A stretch of 64,000 bases of DNA from Alphaproteobacteria bacterium (GTDB lineage: Bacteria; Pseudomonadota; Alphaproteobacteria; UBA9219), in contig JAMFSS010000001.1 in NCBI GenBank assembly GCA_026225415.1, forward strand, positions 62,001 to 126,000, in the 5' to 3' direction. The notes under the pieces are model-generated. The model did not search any database. It was given only the letters and a program-made list of their open reading frames with translations, and was not told the DNA's origin. Below, piece after piece: positions 55,669 through 64,000 of this stretch. Numbering within the stretch: the first letter of the stretch is position 1; each line of letters begins with the position of its first letter. The translations under genes were made by a program, and so were the position numbers.

Positions 55669-55805
55669 GCCTTTTTTCCTGTTGGCCGTGTTAGGCGCGT
55701 TTTTTAAATAAGCCTTATATATAAGGTATTGCAGTAGATTTTACGAACAGGTTGACGCCGCAGCGTTTCCGGCTATATTCGCGCCTCATCTTATCCCTTC
55801 TGGAA

Positions 55806-55890
55806 GCCCCAGTGGTGGAATCGGTAGACGCGGTAGACTCAAAATCTATTATCTTCGGATGTGGGGGTTCAAGTCCCTCCTGGGGCACCA
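55806..55890 (+). tRNA. tRNA-Leu(CAA)
   Basis: An 85-base class II tRNA: acceptor GCCCCAG with CTGGGGC, anticodon loop CTCAAAA (CAA), a long variable arm (TATCTTCGGATG), T loop TTCAAGT and encoded CCA. Independent gene with its own terminator after 16 bases. Confidence 0.96.
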
Positions 55891-55906
55891 CAAGAATCGC
55901 AGAACA

Positions 55907-55935
55907 AAAGGCCGGATCACACCGGCCTTTTTCTT
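55907..55935 (+). terminator. Terminator of tRNA-Leu
   Basis: AAAGGCCGG-atcaca-CCGGCCTTT followed by TTCTTT. Confidence 0.9.
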
Positions 55936-56101
55936 TGCGCGGACGGATACGCCGCCAACGCGAATCGTCCCCTCGATTCGATGTGGCGCACAGGCCTGTC
56001 ATTGGGGGCGCCCCCTAAAACCCCCTCTTTGCATCGCAGCAATTTGTGCTATCCCTATTGGGCAACTTATTGTCCGCGATTTAAAAATTTAGGGATGCCC
56101 C

Positions 56102-58768
56102 ATGACCAAGACGCTTGCCGATATTCGTTCGACCTTTCTTGATTATTTTGCAGCCCAGGGTCACACCAAAGTCGACTCCAGCCCCTTGGTTCCCCGCAAC
56201 GACCCGACCCTGATGTTCACCAATTCGGGCATGGTTCAGTTCAAGAATGTTTTTACCGGCGCGGAAAACCGTCCTTATACACGCGCGACCTCGGCACAAA
56301 AGTCGGTGCGGGCAGGCGGCAAGCATAACGACCTTGAAAATGTCGGTTATACCGCGCGTCACCATACCTTCTTTGAAATGCTGGGCAATTTTTCTTTTGG
56401 CGATTATTTCAAGCCGGAAGCGATCGAATTCGCGTGGGAGCTGATCACCAAACATTTCGGGTTGAACAAGGAACGCTTGCTGGTCACCGTCTATCACGAA
56501 GACGAACAGGCGGCGGAATTATGGAAGAAAATCGCCGGCTTCCCCGACAGCAAGATTTTGCGCATCAAGACCAACGATAATTTCTGGCGCATGGGCGATG
56601 TGGGGCCTTGCGGACCCTGTACCGAAATTTTTATTGATCAGGGCGACAAGTTGCAAGGTGGCCCCCCCGGAAGCCCGGATGAAGACGGCGACCGTTTCCT
56701 TGAATTCTGGAACCTTGTTTTCATGCAATTTGAAGAACAGCCGGGTGGCGGACGCATTGCCTTGCCCAAGCCTTCGGTCGATACCGGCATGGGGCTGGAA
56801 CGTATGGCCGCCATTATGCAGGGTGTCACATCCAATTATGATATCGATTTGTTCCGCGCCCTTATTGGCGCGATTGCCGAATTGGTGAAGATCGATCCCG
56901 AAGGCGCCCAGAAACCATCCTTCCGCGTTATTGCCGACCATTTACGCGCCACAGCGTTTTTGATTGCCGATGGCGTGTTGCCCAGCAATGAAGGGCGCGG
57001 TTATGTTCTGCGCCGCATTATGCGCCGCGCCATGCGTCATGCGCATCTGTTGGGCGCGCGCGAGCCGGTTATTTACCGTCTGGTGGCGGAATTGGTCAAA
57101 CAAATGGGCGCGGCCTATCCCGAATTGGTGCGCGCGCAAAATTTAATCACCGAAACATTGAAACTGGAAGAAACGCGTTTCAAATCGATGTTGGATCGCG
57201 GGTTAAAATTACTGGATGAGGAAACCCAGAAGATTAATGGCGACAAGCCTTTGCCGGGCGAAGTTGCGTTCAAGCTTTATGACACTTTTGGATTTCCTTT
57301 GGATTTGACGCAAGATGTTTTGCGCGGTCAGGGCAAACAGGTGGATACCGTCGCGTTCGATGCCGCGATGCAGAAGCAGAAAGAGACAGCGCGGGCGTCA
57401 TGGTCGGGCGCGGGCGGGACAGGCACCGCGAAAATCTGGTTCGAGCTTAAGGAAGAGTTCGGCTCGACCGAGTTCCTGGGCTACAACACCGAAAAAGCCG
57501 AAGGGCAAATTACGGCGTTGGTCAAAGAGGGCGCGCGCGTCAAAGAAGCCGCCACAGGTGATGAGGTTTTTGTCATCGTCAACCAGACGCCTTTCTACGG
57601 CGAATCTGGCGGCCAGATGGGCGATACGGGTATTATCCAAACGGCAGGCGGTGCGGTGGTCGATATCACCGACACGCAAAAAGAAGTCGACGGCGTTTTT
57701 GTGCATGTCGGCAAACTGACCAAAGGCACCGTTAAAATTGGCGATATGGCCGTGTTGGAAGTGAACGGTGACAGGCGCTCGGCGTTACGCGCGCATCATT
57801 CGGCGACCCATTTGCTGCATGAAGCTTTGCGCCGCGAACTGGGTGAGCATGTTTCGCAAAAGGGTTCGTTGGTGGCGGCAGATCGTTTGCGGTTTGATTT
57901 TACCCAGCCGACACCCATTGCGCCCGAAGCGCTGGCGCGGATTGAAGCGGAAGTGAACCGCCGCATCCGCATGAATGACAAGGTGGAAACGCGTTTGATG
58001 ACGCCCAAGGAAGCGGTTGATCAGGGCGCGATGGCCTTATTTGGCGAAAAATACGGCGACGAAGTGCGCGTGTTGTTTATGGGCGGCAAGGAAGAACGCT
58101 TGCCCAGCGGTAAAGAGTTTTTTTCTGTGGAACTGTGTGGCGGGACGCATGCCAAACGCACCGGCGATATTGGTTTGTTCAAAGTCACCGCGGACAGCGC
58201 AGTGTCGGCGGGCGTGCGTCGTATCGAAGCGGTCACGGGTGCTGCGGCGCTGGCGTGGGTGGATGCGCAGGGCAAATTATTGCGCGAGGCGGCGGATGCC
58301 GTGAAAGTCTCGGCTGCTGATTTGCCGGCGCGTGTTTCGCAATTGCTGGATGATCGCAAAAAACTGGAACGCGAAGTGGCGGATTTGCGCAAGCAGGTCG
58401 CGCTGGGTGGCGGTGGGGGCGGTTCATCGGAAGCGCCCGCTGTTATTAATGGCATCAATTTTATTGGCCGCGTTTTGTCGGATGTGCCCGCCAAGGATTT
58501 AAAACCGATGGCCGACGCGTTTAAACAACAGGTGAAATCGGGCATCGTCGCGCTGGCTTCCAGCTTTGAAGGCAAGGTGTCGTTGGTGGTCGCCGTGACG
58601 GATGATTTAACCGGTAAAATCAGCGCGGTTGATTTGGTGAAAGTTGCCGCTGAACAATTGGGCGGCAAAGGCGGCGGTGGCCGCCCCGATATGGCGCAGG
58701 CCGGTGGTGCCGATCCCGCCGCAATGCCCAAGGCGATTGCCGCGATTGAGAAGGCTTTGGCGGCGTGA
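56102..58768 (+). CDS. alaS: Alanyl-tRNA synthetase
   Basis: Charges tRNA-Ala. An 888-residue enzyme with all domains: class II catalytic core ([31 protein letters not shown]), the editing domain with HHSATHLLH and the [13 protein letters not shown] zinc/metal segment, and the C-terminal DHHA1 domain with a Gly-rich end. The start ATG 56102 gives the standard N-terminus. The upstream interval of about 165 bases has no clear leader element. Its TGA overlaps the next ATG. Confidence 0.97.
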   Translation: MTKTLADIRSTFLDYFAAQGHTKVDSSPLVPRNDPTLMFTNSGMVQFKNVFTGAENRPYTRATSAQKSVRAGGKHNDLENVGYTARHHTFFEMLGNFSFGDYFKPEAIEFAWELITKHFGLNKERLLVTVYHEDEQAAELWKKIAGFPDSKILRIKTNDNFWRMGDVGPCGPCTEIFIDQGDKLQGGPPGSPDEDGDRFLEFWNLVFMQFEEQPGGGRIALPKPSVDTGMGLERMAAIMQGVTSNYDIDLFRALIGAIAELVKIDPEGAQKPSFRVIADHLRATAFLIADGVLPSNEGRGYVLRRIMRRAMRHAHLLGAREPVIYRLVAELVKQMGAAYPELVRAQNLITETLKLEETRFKSMLDRGLKLLDEETQKINGDKPLPGEVAFKLYDTFGFPLDLTQDVLRGQGKQVDTVAFDAAMQKQKETARASWSGAGGTGTAKIWFELKEEFGSTEFLGYNTEKAEGQITALVKEGARVKEAATGDEVFVIVNQTPFYGESGGQMGDTGIIQTAGGAVVDITDTQKEVDGVFVHVGKLTKGTVKIGDMAVLEVNGDRRSALRAHHSATHLLHEALRRELGEHVSQKGSLVAADRLRFDFTQPTPIAPEALARIEAEVNRRIRMNDKVETRLMTPKEAVDQGAMALFGEKYGDEVRVLFMGGKEERLPSGKEFFSVELCGGTHAKRTGDIGLFKVTADSAVSAGVRRIEAVTGAAALAWVDAQGKLLREAADAVKVSAADLPARVSQLLDDRKKLEREVADLRKQVALGGGGGGSSEAPAVINGINFIGRVLSDVPAKDLKPMADAFKQQVKSGIVALASSFEGKVSLVVAVTDDLTGKISAVDLVKVAAEQLGGKGGGGRPDMAQAGGADPAAMPKAIAAIEKALAA

Positions 58769-59109
58769 TGACAGAACCGATGCAAGAGATAGCGGATGCC
58801 TTAAAGCATGCTGGCCGCGATGGGCTTTTCGATATCGCAAAGAAATTGGAAAAAGATTATCTGAACCGGGCCGCAGACATGCCTGATATTATCGTCACTG
58901 GCGGACATGTTAATAAACAAGCCTTGAGTGCCGCGCATGCGTTGGGGGAAATCTCCACAGCAGTATTATTGGTTAAGGCCGAAATTGCGCATCGTGATAA
59001 TGCGCCTTTGTCGCCAGCTGAAAGATTGCTTGAAAGGCGCAAGAAGCTTCCCACGCATTTGCAATCATTGCCCGTTTTTGTTTCGGATTACAAACCTTCC
59101 TATGATTAA
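58768..59109 (+). CDS. Hypothetical protein coupled to alaS
   Basis: A 113-residue soluble protein that starts at ATG 58768, overlapping the alaS stop by one base. Segments include DIIVTGGHVNKQALSAAHALGE and a Lys/Arg-rich C-terminal helix (AERLLERRKKLPTH). No recognised domain. The coupling suggests co-expression with alanyl-tRNA synthetase, but no functional link is shown. Confidence 0.65.
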   Translation: MTEPMQEIADALKHAGRDGLFDIAKKLEKDYLNRAADMPDIIVTGGHVNKQALSAAHALGEISTAVLLVKAEIAHRDNAPLSPAERLLERRKKLPTHLQSLPVFVSDYKPSYD

Positions 59110-59140
59110 CGGGCGCTTTTTTATAGCGCAAGGTGCAAAC

Positions 59141-59335
59141 CCCTCTCCGCCCGTTCTTACGGGGGGAGAGGGGAGATATCGCAGTTGATACAAAAGCACA
59201 AGAAAAGGGGGTGAGGTGGGTTTCTCAATAATCTGAATGTTGGGTTATTGAGAAGCCCACCTCACCCTTCACTACATTTTCTTCTTATGGATAATGCGGG
59301 CTTCTCCCTCTCCCCCCGCAAGCGGGCGGAGAGGG
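59141..59335. repeat. Nested 195-bp palindrome
   Basis: A central inverted repeat (59209-59231 and 59245-59267, 23-bp arms with one mismatch, sharing GGGTGAGGTGGG) is flanked by two outer hairpins (59141-59172 and 59306-59335) that are themselves near-perfect inverted copies of each other. It lies between the alaS operon and psiF. Confidence 0.85.
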
Positions 59336-59373
59336 AAAGCAACCGTAGTTCTTATATAAAACAAGAAGCACAA

Positions 59374-59406
59374 AAAAAGCGGCACAGTTTCCTGTGCCGC
59401 TTTTTC
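59374..59406. terminator. Terminator of psiF, bidirectional
   Basis: AAAGCGGCACAG-tttc-CTGTGCCGCTTT, a 12-bp stem with T/A tracts on both sides. Confidence 0.9.
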
Positions 59407-59420
59407 GTTTCAGCCCAAAA

Positions 59421-59849
59421 TTAGTTACTCAGGCAGGTTTTCATAAACGCCTTGCGGGCATCGCCGGTCAGGCTTTGCGTTTTGGCGTTGTCGTTGCAGC
59501 TTTTCATTTTGCTGGTTTGCGAAACGGCTGCTGCTGGCGCTGCAGCTACAGGCGCCACGGCTGCTGCTGCCGGTGCGGCTGCTGTTTTCGCCGCCGTTGT
59601 GGCAGATGGAATGGCGACCGTTGCAGGGTCGGCGCCGGTTTTCAAACATGCGCTCATAAACGCGCGATATTGCGATTTATCGATTTTGTGCGTGTGGTAG
59701 GCTGCGGCGCATTGCTTCATTTTGCTTTCCTGCGCCGAAGGCGCGGCGGGTGCCGTTGGTGCCGTGGGCGCTACGGGGGCTGTTGCGGCTTGTGCCTGTG
59801 CGCAAGACAAAGCGACGAAAGCGGCAAGGAAAAGCGTGAGTTTTTTCAT
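59421..59849 (-). CDS. PsiF repeat protein, exported
   Basis: A 142-residue periplasmic protein. Signal peptide MKKLTLFLAAFVALSCAQAQA, an Ala/Pro-rich linker, a first partial PsiF-type repeat (SKMKQCAAAYHTHKIDKSQ) and a complete C-terminal repeat (SKMKSCNDNAKTQSLTGDAR...CLSN). PsiF proteins are phosphate-starvation-inducible in enterobacteria; their function is unknown. Two Cys per repeat probably pair. Confidence 0.85.
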   Translation of the reverse strand: MKKLTLFLAAFVALSCAQAQAATAPVAPTAPTAPAAPSAQESKMKQCAAAYHTHKIDKSQYRAFMSACLKTGADPATVAIPSATTAAKTAAAPAAAAVAPVAAAPAAAVSQTSKMKSCNDNAKTQSLTGDARKAFMKTCLSN

Positions 59850-59953
59850 GGGTGGCTCCTGAGAGGTGAGTGGATTTTTTATTTTTTGTAGGCGGGCAGG
59901 AAGTGCTACATCTAGGCACAGACCAAGGAAATTGCCAAGCCCATAGGAGAGCC

Positions 59954-60265
59954 ATGATTAAATCCACAGCGCCCGTCGAACTAAAGCAATGGCTGGAATC
60001 CGGCGACGCCGTTCTGGTCGATGTGCGCGAAGATAGCGAATGGGCGGCGGGGCATATTGCGGGCGCGGCGCATGTGCCGTTGGCTGGTGTTTCGCTCGAT
60101 AAAATGCCGGATTTCGCGGGTAAAAAACTGGTCATGCAATGCAAGATGGGCGGGCGCAGTCATACCGCCTGCGCGATGCTGTTGCGGGAAGATCCTGCTT
60201 TGGACATCTATAATCTCGAAGGCGGCATTATGGGATGGGCGCAAGAAGGTTTCGATATTTCTTGA
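59954..60265 (+). CDS. Rhodanese-like sulfurtransferase
   Basis: A 103-residue single rhodanese domain. VLVDVREDSEWAAGHIAGA is the first conserved segment, and the active-site loop CKMGGRS carries the catalytic Cys at residue 63. Start ATG 59954 behind AGGAG. It could supply persulfide sulfur, or act in cyanide or thiol chemistry; substrate not predictable. Followed by a radical SAM gene after 55 bases. Confidence 0.9.
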   Translation: MIKSTAPVELKQWLESGDAVLVDVREDSEWAAGHIAGAAHVPLAGVSLDKMPDFAGKKLVMQCKMGGRSHTACAMLLREDPALDIYNLEGGIMGWAQEGFDIS

Positions 60266-60320
60266 TAATCGTTCTTGTTTTGTTCTTTACATTTTCGATT
60301 TGTTTGGATAGGGTGCGGGT

Positions 60321-61412
60321 ATGGATATTCCCTTGCCCAATAGCCCATACAATAAGAACGCCAATGGCCGTGGCGCCGCAAGCGCGCCTGCCGGGCGGTT
60401 TGAGCGTTTGGAAACGAATGCGGTTGATGATGGATGGTTTGGCGAGGAAGACGCGCCGAAATTACTGACGCGGCTGCATAAAGACACAACGCGCACCGTC
60501 ATCAATTACATCGACAGCCCCGATCTGCCCTGGTCGCGATCCATCAATCCGTATCGCGGGTGCGAACATGGGTGCATTTATTGTTATGCGCGGCCTTCGC
60601 ATTCGTTTTTGGGTTTTTCGGCGGGTCTGGATTTTGAGAGCGAGATTTTCCACAAACCCGACGCGCCCGATATTCTGCGCCGCGAATTGTCGGCCAAAAA
60701 TTATAAACCCGCGACGGTTATTTTGGGCAGCAATACGGATTGTTATCAACCAGTCGAACGGGAATTGAAATTGACGCGGGCGATTATCGCCGTGTTGGCT
60801 GAAAGCCAGCATCCTTTGAACATCATCACCAAATCGGCATTGGTGTTGCGCGATATGGATTATCTGGCGCCAATGGCCGAACGTCGTCTGGCGCGGGTCA
60901 ATATTTCCATCACCACTTTGGATGCCGGTTTGGCGCGGGCGATGGAACCACGCGCCGCCGCACCTTATAAACGGTTGAAGGCTATCGAGGCTTTGGCCAA
61001 GGCGGGCATTCCGGTCACGGTGATGGCGGCGCCGATGATACCGGGGTTGAACGATATGGAGATGGAACGGATTATGCAGTCAGCCGCCGATGCCGGGGCA
61101 GGCAAGGCGCATTATACCTTGGTGCGTTTGCCGTACGAACTGAAAACTTTGTTTGAGGAATGGCTGCGGATAAATTATCCCGACCGCGCCGAAAAAGTGT
61201 TGGCGCATATCACCGAAATGCATGGCGGCAAATTGTATAATCCCACATTCGGCGTGCGGGGGCGGGGCATCGGCGTGGTTGCCGAATTAATGAAACAACG
61301 GTTTGAATTGGCGCGGAAACGTTACGGCCTGGATGTTGAACGCCCGCCCTTGCGCAGCGATTTGTTTCGCGCCCCCGCGCATGAGGGGCAGCAATTTGCT
61401 TTGGCGGTTTAA
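60321..61412 (+). CDS. Radical SAM protein, PA0069/SplB-like family
   Basis: A 363-residue radical SAM enzyme with the 4Fe-4S motif CEHGCIYCYAR (Cys at about 81, 85, 88). The N-terminal SPYNKNANGRGAASAPAGRFE is characteristic of the PA0069 family, which is related to spore photoproduct lyase SplB by its TLDAGLARAMEPRAA and TVMAAPMIPGLND segments. The actual substrate is unknown; a DNA-repair role is family inference only. Confidence 0.88.
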   Translation: MDIPLPNSPYNKNANGRGAASAPAGRFERLETNAVDDGWFGEEDAPKLLTRLHKDTTRTVINYIDSPDLPWSRSINPYRGCEHGCIYCYARPSHSFLGFSAGLDFESEIFHKPDAPDILRRELSAKNYKPATVILGSNTDCYQPVERELKLTRAIIAVLAESQHPLNIITKSALVLRDMDYLAPMAERRLARVNISITTLDAGLARAMEPRAAAPYKRLKAIEALAKAGIPVTVMAAPMIPGLNDMEMERIMQSAADAGAGKAHYTLVRLPYELKTLFEEWLRINYPDRAEKVLAHITEMHGGKLYNPTFGVRGRGIGVVAELMKQRFELARKRYGLDVERPPLRSDLFRAPAHEGQQFALAV

Positions 61413-61520
61413 AAATTAACTATAACGATGTTTTTGACAAGAAACTAAAATAGATAGTTTGCTCTATACTGAGTAATGATAATATCACGTATTGTTCGAT
61501 CCAAGTTTAAGGAATTTACG

Positions 61521-62216
61521 ATGACAAAAAGCATAATCAAGCCATTCGCAAATTTACGCAATGTTGGCATCATGGATGTTAAAAACACGGTTTCTGATTG
61601 GGAAGCCGTATTTAATCCCGGCACTTTCGGTGAACACCCCCTTGTCCCAACGGCTGCAGGCATTGTTTTCTTTCGCTGGATAAACTCGTCGTTTTTTCCA
61701 CGTGATGTTGTGGCTAATGAAATTCGCTATTTCGCTTCTTTGCATGAGCAACTATCCGTAAATGGTGGGCGGGGGTTGGATGCCGTCGTCGTTTTTGGTC
61801 GCGGTATGTTTAGGGAAATTGAAGAATCCCTGATTATCGCCGAAGGCGTCAAAGCTATTGATCGAAAAATTCTAGTTACGGCGGTTGCAAAAAAAGAAGG
61901 CGAGTTTAACGCGGCAAAAGCCGAGGGGCTTGTCGATGTTATCTTAGATGGGACTTTCAGTAGCCGGTCTAATGCGTCCTTATTTCAGGCGTTGGGGTTA
62001 CCAGTAAAAGAAAATGATTACAGCAGCAGCTTTTTTATGTCCGATGAATCTTATGCTGTCGAAGCATTATACAATACAACCTTCCCCGACCTTTTTAGTT
62101 GCAAAAGGCCACGGGATTATCCGCGGCTTGATCCACAAAAGATAGCGAATATGGTGCCCGAACTGCCAGCGGGAAAACGCCTTATGATTTGGCAGCAAAG
62201 TTTTGACCATCACTAA
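61521..62216 (+). CDS. Hypothetical protein, AT-rich
   Basis: A 231-residue soluble protein from ATG 61521 (MTKSIIKPFANLR) with a GGAA site before it; an ATG at 61476 is also in frame. The segment AVVVFGRGMFREIEE, the acidic ESLIIAEGVKAIDRKI, and a C-terminal region with RPRDYPRLDP are the most distinctive. No family recognised with confidence. AT-rich codon use differs from purB. Last plus-strand gene before convergent purB. Confidence 0.65.
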   Translation: MTKSIIKPFANLRNVGIMDVKNTVSDWEAVFNPGTFGEHPLVPTAAGIVFFRWINSSFFPRDVVANEIRYFASLHEQLSVNGGRGLDAVVVFGRGMFREIEESLIIAEGVKAIDRKILVTAVAKKEGEFNAAKAEGLVDVILDGTFSSRSNASLFQALGLPVKENDYSSSFFMSDESYAVEALYNTTFPDLFSCKRPRDYPRLDPQKIANMVPELPAGKRLMIWQQSFDHH

Positions 62217-62222
62217 CTAAAT

Positions 62223-63533
62223 TTAAGCCGCCAAAACCCGTTTCCAAACTTTATGCGCGTGACGGATATAGAATTTTTCGTCGAAGCAGGCGTTCAACGC
62301 TTTGGGCGTCAGATGTTTGGCGACAACCGCGTTGGAGGACAGTTTTTCCTTCAACGTCACCTTCTTGCCTTTTTGCAAAGCGTGCCACACTTCCATCGCG
62401 TTGGATTGCACCAGATGATAGGAATCTTCGCGGCTCAATCCCGCCTGTGTTAACGCCAGCAAAACCCGTTGCGAGAAATGCAGCCCACCCAGCGAGTTTA
62501 GATTTTCTGCAATCCGTTCGTGGTAAATACTCATGCCGTCGATCATGCCGGCCAGACGCGACAGAGCGAAATCCAGCGCAATCGTGGCATCCGGCCCAAA
62601 TACGCGCTCGACAGCCGAATGCGAAATATCGCGTTCATGCCACAGCGCGACATTTTCAAGGGCAGGGGTGACAGACGCGCGGACGATACGCGCCAACCCC
62701 GTAAGATTTTCCGACAAAATAGGATTGCGTTTATGGGGCATCGCGCTTGAACCTTTTTGGCCTTTGGCGAAGGGTTCTTCGGCTTCGCGCACTTCGCTGC
62801 GTTGCAGATGCCTCATTTCAATCGCAAAATTTTCAATGGATGATGCGATCACGCCCAGCGTCGCAAAAAACATCGCGTGGCGATCACGCGGGATAACTTG
62901 CGTTGAAATGGGTTCAACCGACAGCCCCAATTTTTTCGCCACATGTGCTTCCACGCGGGGGTCGACGGTTGCGAAACTGCCGACTGGTCCCGAAATGGCG
63001 CAGGTCGCCACATCGTCACGCGCCGTTTCCAAACGTTTTTTGGCGCGGGCAAACGCGGCGTAATGCGAGGCAAGTTTAATGCCGAAACTGGTCGGTTCGG
63101 CATGGATGCCGTGGCTGCGGCCAATCGTGACGACATCCAGATTTTCTTCGACGCGTTTTTTCAAAACTTTTAAAACGCCGTCGATGCCCTTCAACAATAA
63201 ATCTGCCGATTGTTTTAACTGAACGGAAAAAGCGGTGTCCAGCACATCGCTGGATGTCATGCCTTGATGCACGAAACGCGCATCGGGCCCGACATGTTTG
63301 GCCAGATTGGTGAGGAAGGCCAAAACATCATGGCGCGTGACTTTTTCGATTTCATCGATCCGCGCGATATCCCATTTGCCTTTTTTCCACACATTCTTGG
63401 CGGCCGATGCCGGTATGACGCCCAGCTTGGCCAACGCGTCGCACGCATGCGCTTCGATTTCAAACCAGATGCGGAAACGGTTTTCGGCTGTCCAGATGGC
63501 GGTCATTTCGGGGCGGGAGTAGCGGGGGATCAT
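62223..63533 (-). CDS. purB: Adenylosuccinate lyase
   Basis: Cleaves SAICAR and adenylosuccinate in purine synthesis. A 436-residue homotetrameric enzyme of the fumarase/aspartase superfamily. The signature loop KGSSAMPHKRNP is intact, with the catalytic Ser in that flexible loop; the TSSDVLDTAFS and GRSHGIHAEPTSFG segments supply active-site residues. The start MIPRYSRPEMTAIW is typical. Single minus-strand gene. Confidence 0.96.
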   Translation of the reverse strand: MIPRYSRPEMTAIWTAENRFRIWFEIEAHACDALAKLGVIPASAAKNVWKKGKWDIARIDEIEKVTRHDVLAFLTNLAKHVGPDARFVHQGMTSSDVLDTAFSVQLKQSADLLLKGIDGVLKVLKKRVEENLDVVTIGRSHGIHAEPTSFGIKLASHYAAFARAKKRLETARDDVATCAISGPVGSFATVDPRVEAHVAKKLGLSVEPISTQVIPRDRHAMFFATLGVIASSIENFAIEMRHLQRSEVREAEEPFAKGQKGSSAMPHKRNPILSENLTGLARIVRASVTPALENVALWHERDISHSAVERVFGPDATIALDFALSRLAGMIDGMSIYHERIAENLNSLGGLHFSQRVLLALTQAGLSREDSYHLVQSNAMEVWHALQKGKKVTLKEKLSSNAVVAKHLTPKALNACFDEKFYIRHAHKVWKRVLAA

Positions 63534-63558
63534 GTTTGTTCCTTGTTAGTGGTTTTTC

Positions 63559-63712
63559 AGAGCCTGTTTATGATTTTTGTGCCGGAGGCACAAAGCATAA
63601 ATATCTAAAGATATTTATGCACCCCGCCCCTAACCCCTCCCTCAAGGGGAGGGGAATCACAGCAGGATTGTTGCATCATTCTGCTGATAAAACGAGATCG
63701 TAAACAGGTTCT
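63559..63712. repeat. MITE-like hairpin string with terminal inverted repeats
   Basis: Ends are AGAGCCTGTTTATGAT (63559-63574) and the inverted ATCGTAAACAGGTTCT (63697-63712), matching at 14 of 16 positions. Between them are three hairpins: TTTGTGCC/GGCACAAA, a perfect 12-bp GCATAAATATCT/AGATATTTATGC (63595-63620) and CCCCTCCC/GGGAGGGG. No coding capacity; no clear target duplication. Confidence 0.6.
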
Positions 63713-63744
63713 TAGAAGATGTTAGATGAGAATAAACACGATTT

Positions 63745-63828
63745 GCGTTACCCCTCACCTGCAAAAACTAAGACTTATGCCTCAAGAGCATAAGCCTAAG
63801 TTTTTGCTTCCTCTCCCACAGGGAGAGG
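63745..63828 (-). repeat. Dispersed double-hairpin repeat, family A copy 4
   Basis: The reverse complement of the family A element, sharing GGTAACGC at its 3' end with copy 1. It lies upstream of the gene that starts at 63961. Confidence 0.85.
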
Positions 63829-63960
63829 AAATCGTTTCTTGAATTAAAAGGCATCAATTCTTTATATTTATATGCTTACAAATATCTGGCGTGTTTTGCA
63901 ATCTCGGCCTAGATTAGGCTCCGCCCTAGCACAACCAACCCCTCAATCAGGAGACACTCA

Positions 63961-64000
63961 TGCGTAAATCTTCAGGACTCATTCTGGCCGCTTGCTTGCT
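63961..64000 (+). CDS. Start of an exported protein, truncated by the window end
   Basis: An ATG behind a strong AGGAGA site opens MRKSSGLILAACL, the beginning of a signal peptide (or lipoprotein signal). Only 13 codons are inside the window, so no identity can be given. Confidence 0.6.

Overview
The window is a gene-dense stretch of about 64 kb from an alphaproteobacterial chromosome. The pointers are: the nuo gene order; purL-bolA-grxD; secG-pyrG; a COQ9-family gene divergent from rpsU; a hopanoid-type HpnA epimerase; a DUF1491 gene behind surE; and a textbook Irr (ICE) operator in front of dps. I cannot name a genus. No transposase, integrase, phage gene or CRISPR array is visible.

Layout: 1-8732 is the distal complex I operon (nuoH-nuoN), interrupted by three AT-rich ORFans in the same orientation. 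8732-13315 holds birA, purL, an ORFan, bolA and grxD. 13886-16420 is secG, a DUF4160/DUF2442 pair and pyrG. 16421-24934 is mostly minus strand: a structured intergenic element, ribD, ribA, an aspartate aminotransferase, rarA, DUF1491, surE, a GT2 glycosyltransferase and rpsU. 25124-33867 carries a COQ9-like gene, an unlisted 54-residue Flp pilin, prfC, Irr-box dps, mnmA, hpnA, a helical-repeat protein and a DMT exporter. 34134-42852 is a type IVb-pilus/type II secretion-like operon: a lipoprotein secretin with an apparent frameshift, a PilP-like protein fused to two HYDIN-like domains, a GspE/PilQ ATPase, a GspF/PilR protein, a PilO-like protein, a small bitopic protein and a pilin-like protein with its own promoter. 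It is followed convergently by a hybrid histidine kinase and a REC-EAL regulator. 46903-54618 holds maeB, a glycosyltransferase, two secreted peptides (one extremely His-rich), scoAB, trxB and PH and GAF domain genes. 54741-64000 holds a tRNA(CAU), a 27-residue Lys/Ala peptide gene, tRNA-Leu(CAA), alaS, psiF, a rhodanese, a radical SAM gene and purB.

The most unusual signal is that two conserved operons contain duplicated copies of the 5' end of a downstream gene, separated by inserted DNA, so that the real gene stays intact and in the operon. At nuoK about 29 bp around the start codon are repeated on both sides of a roughly 615-bp AT-rich insert; the ORFan made there uses nuoK's start and first hydrophobic residues as its own leader. 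At the GspF/PilR gene a 49-bp segment holding the start codon is present three times, separated by two copies of a 64-bp hairpin insert. This makes two 38-codon mini-ORFs chained by ATGA stop/start overlaps to the real gene. Several other ORFans and small gene pairs sit in conserved operons in the same orientation. Intergenic regions carry several families of dispersed hairpin repeats.
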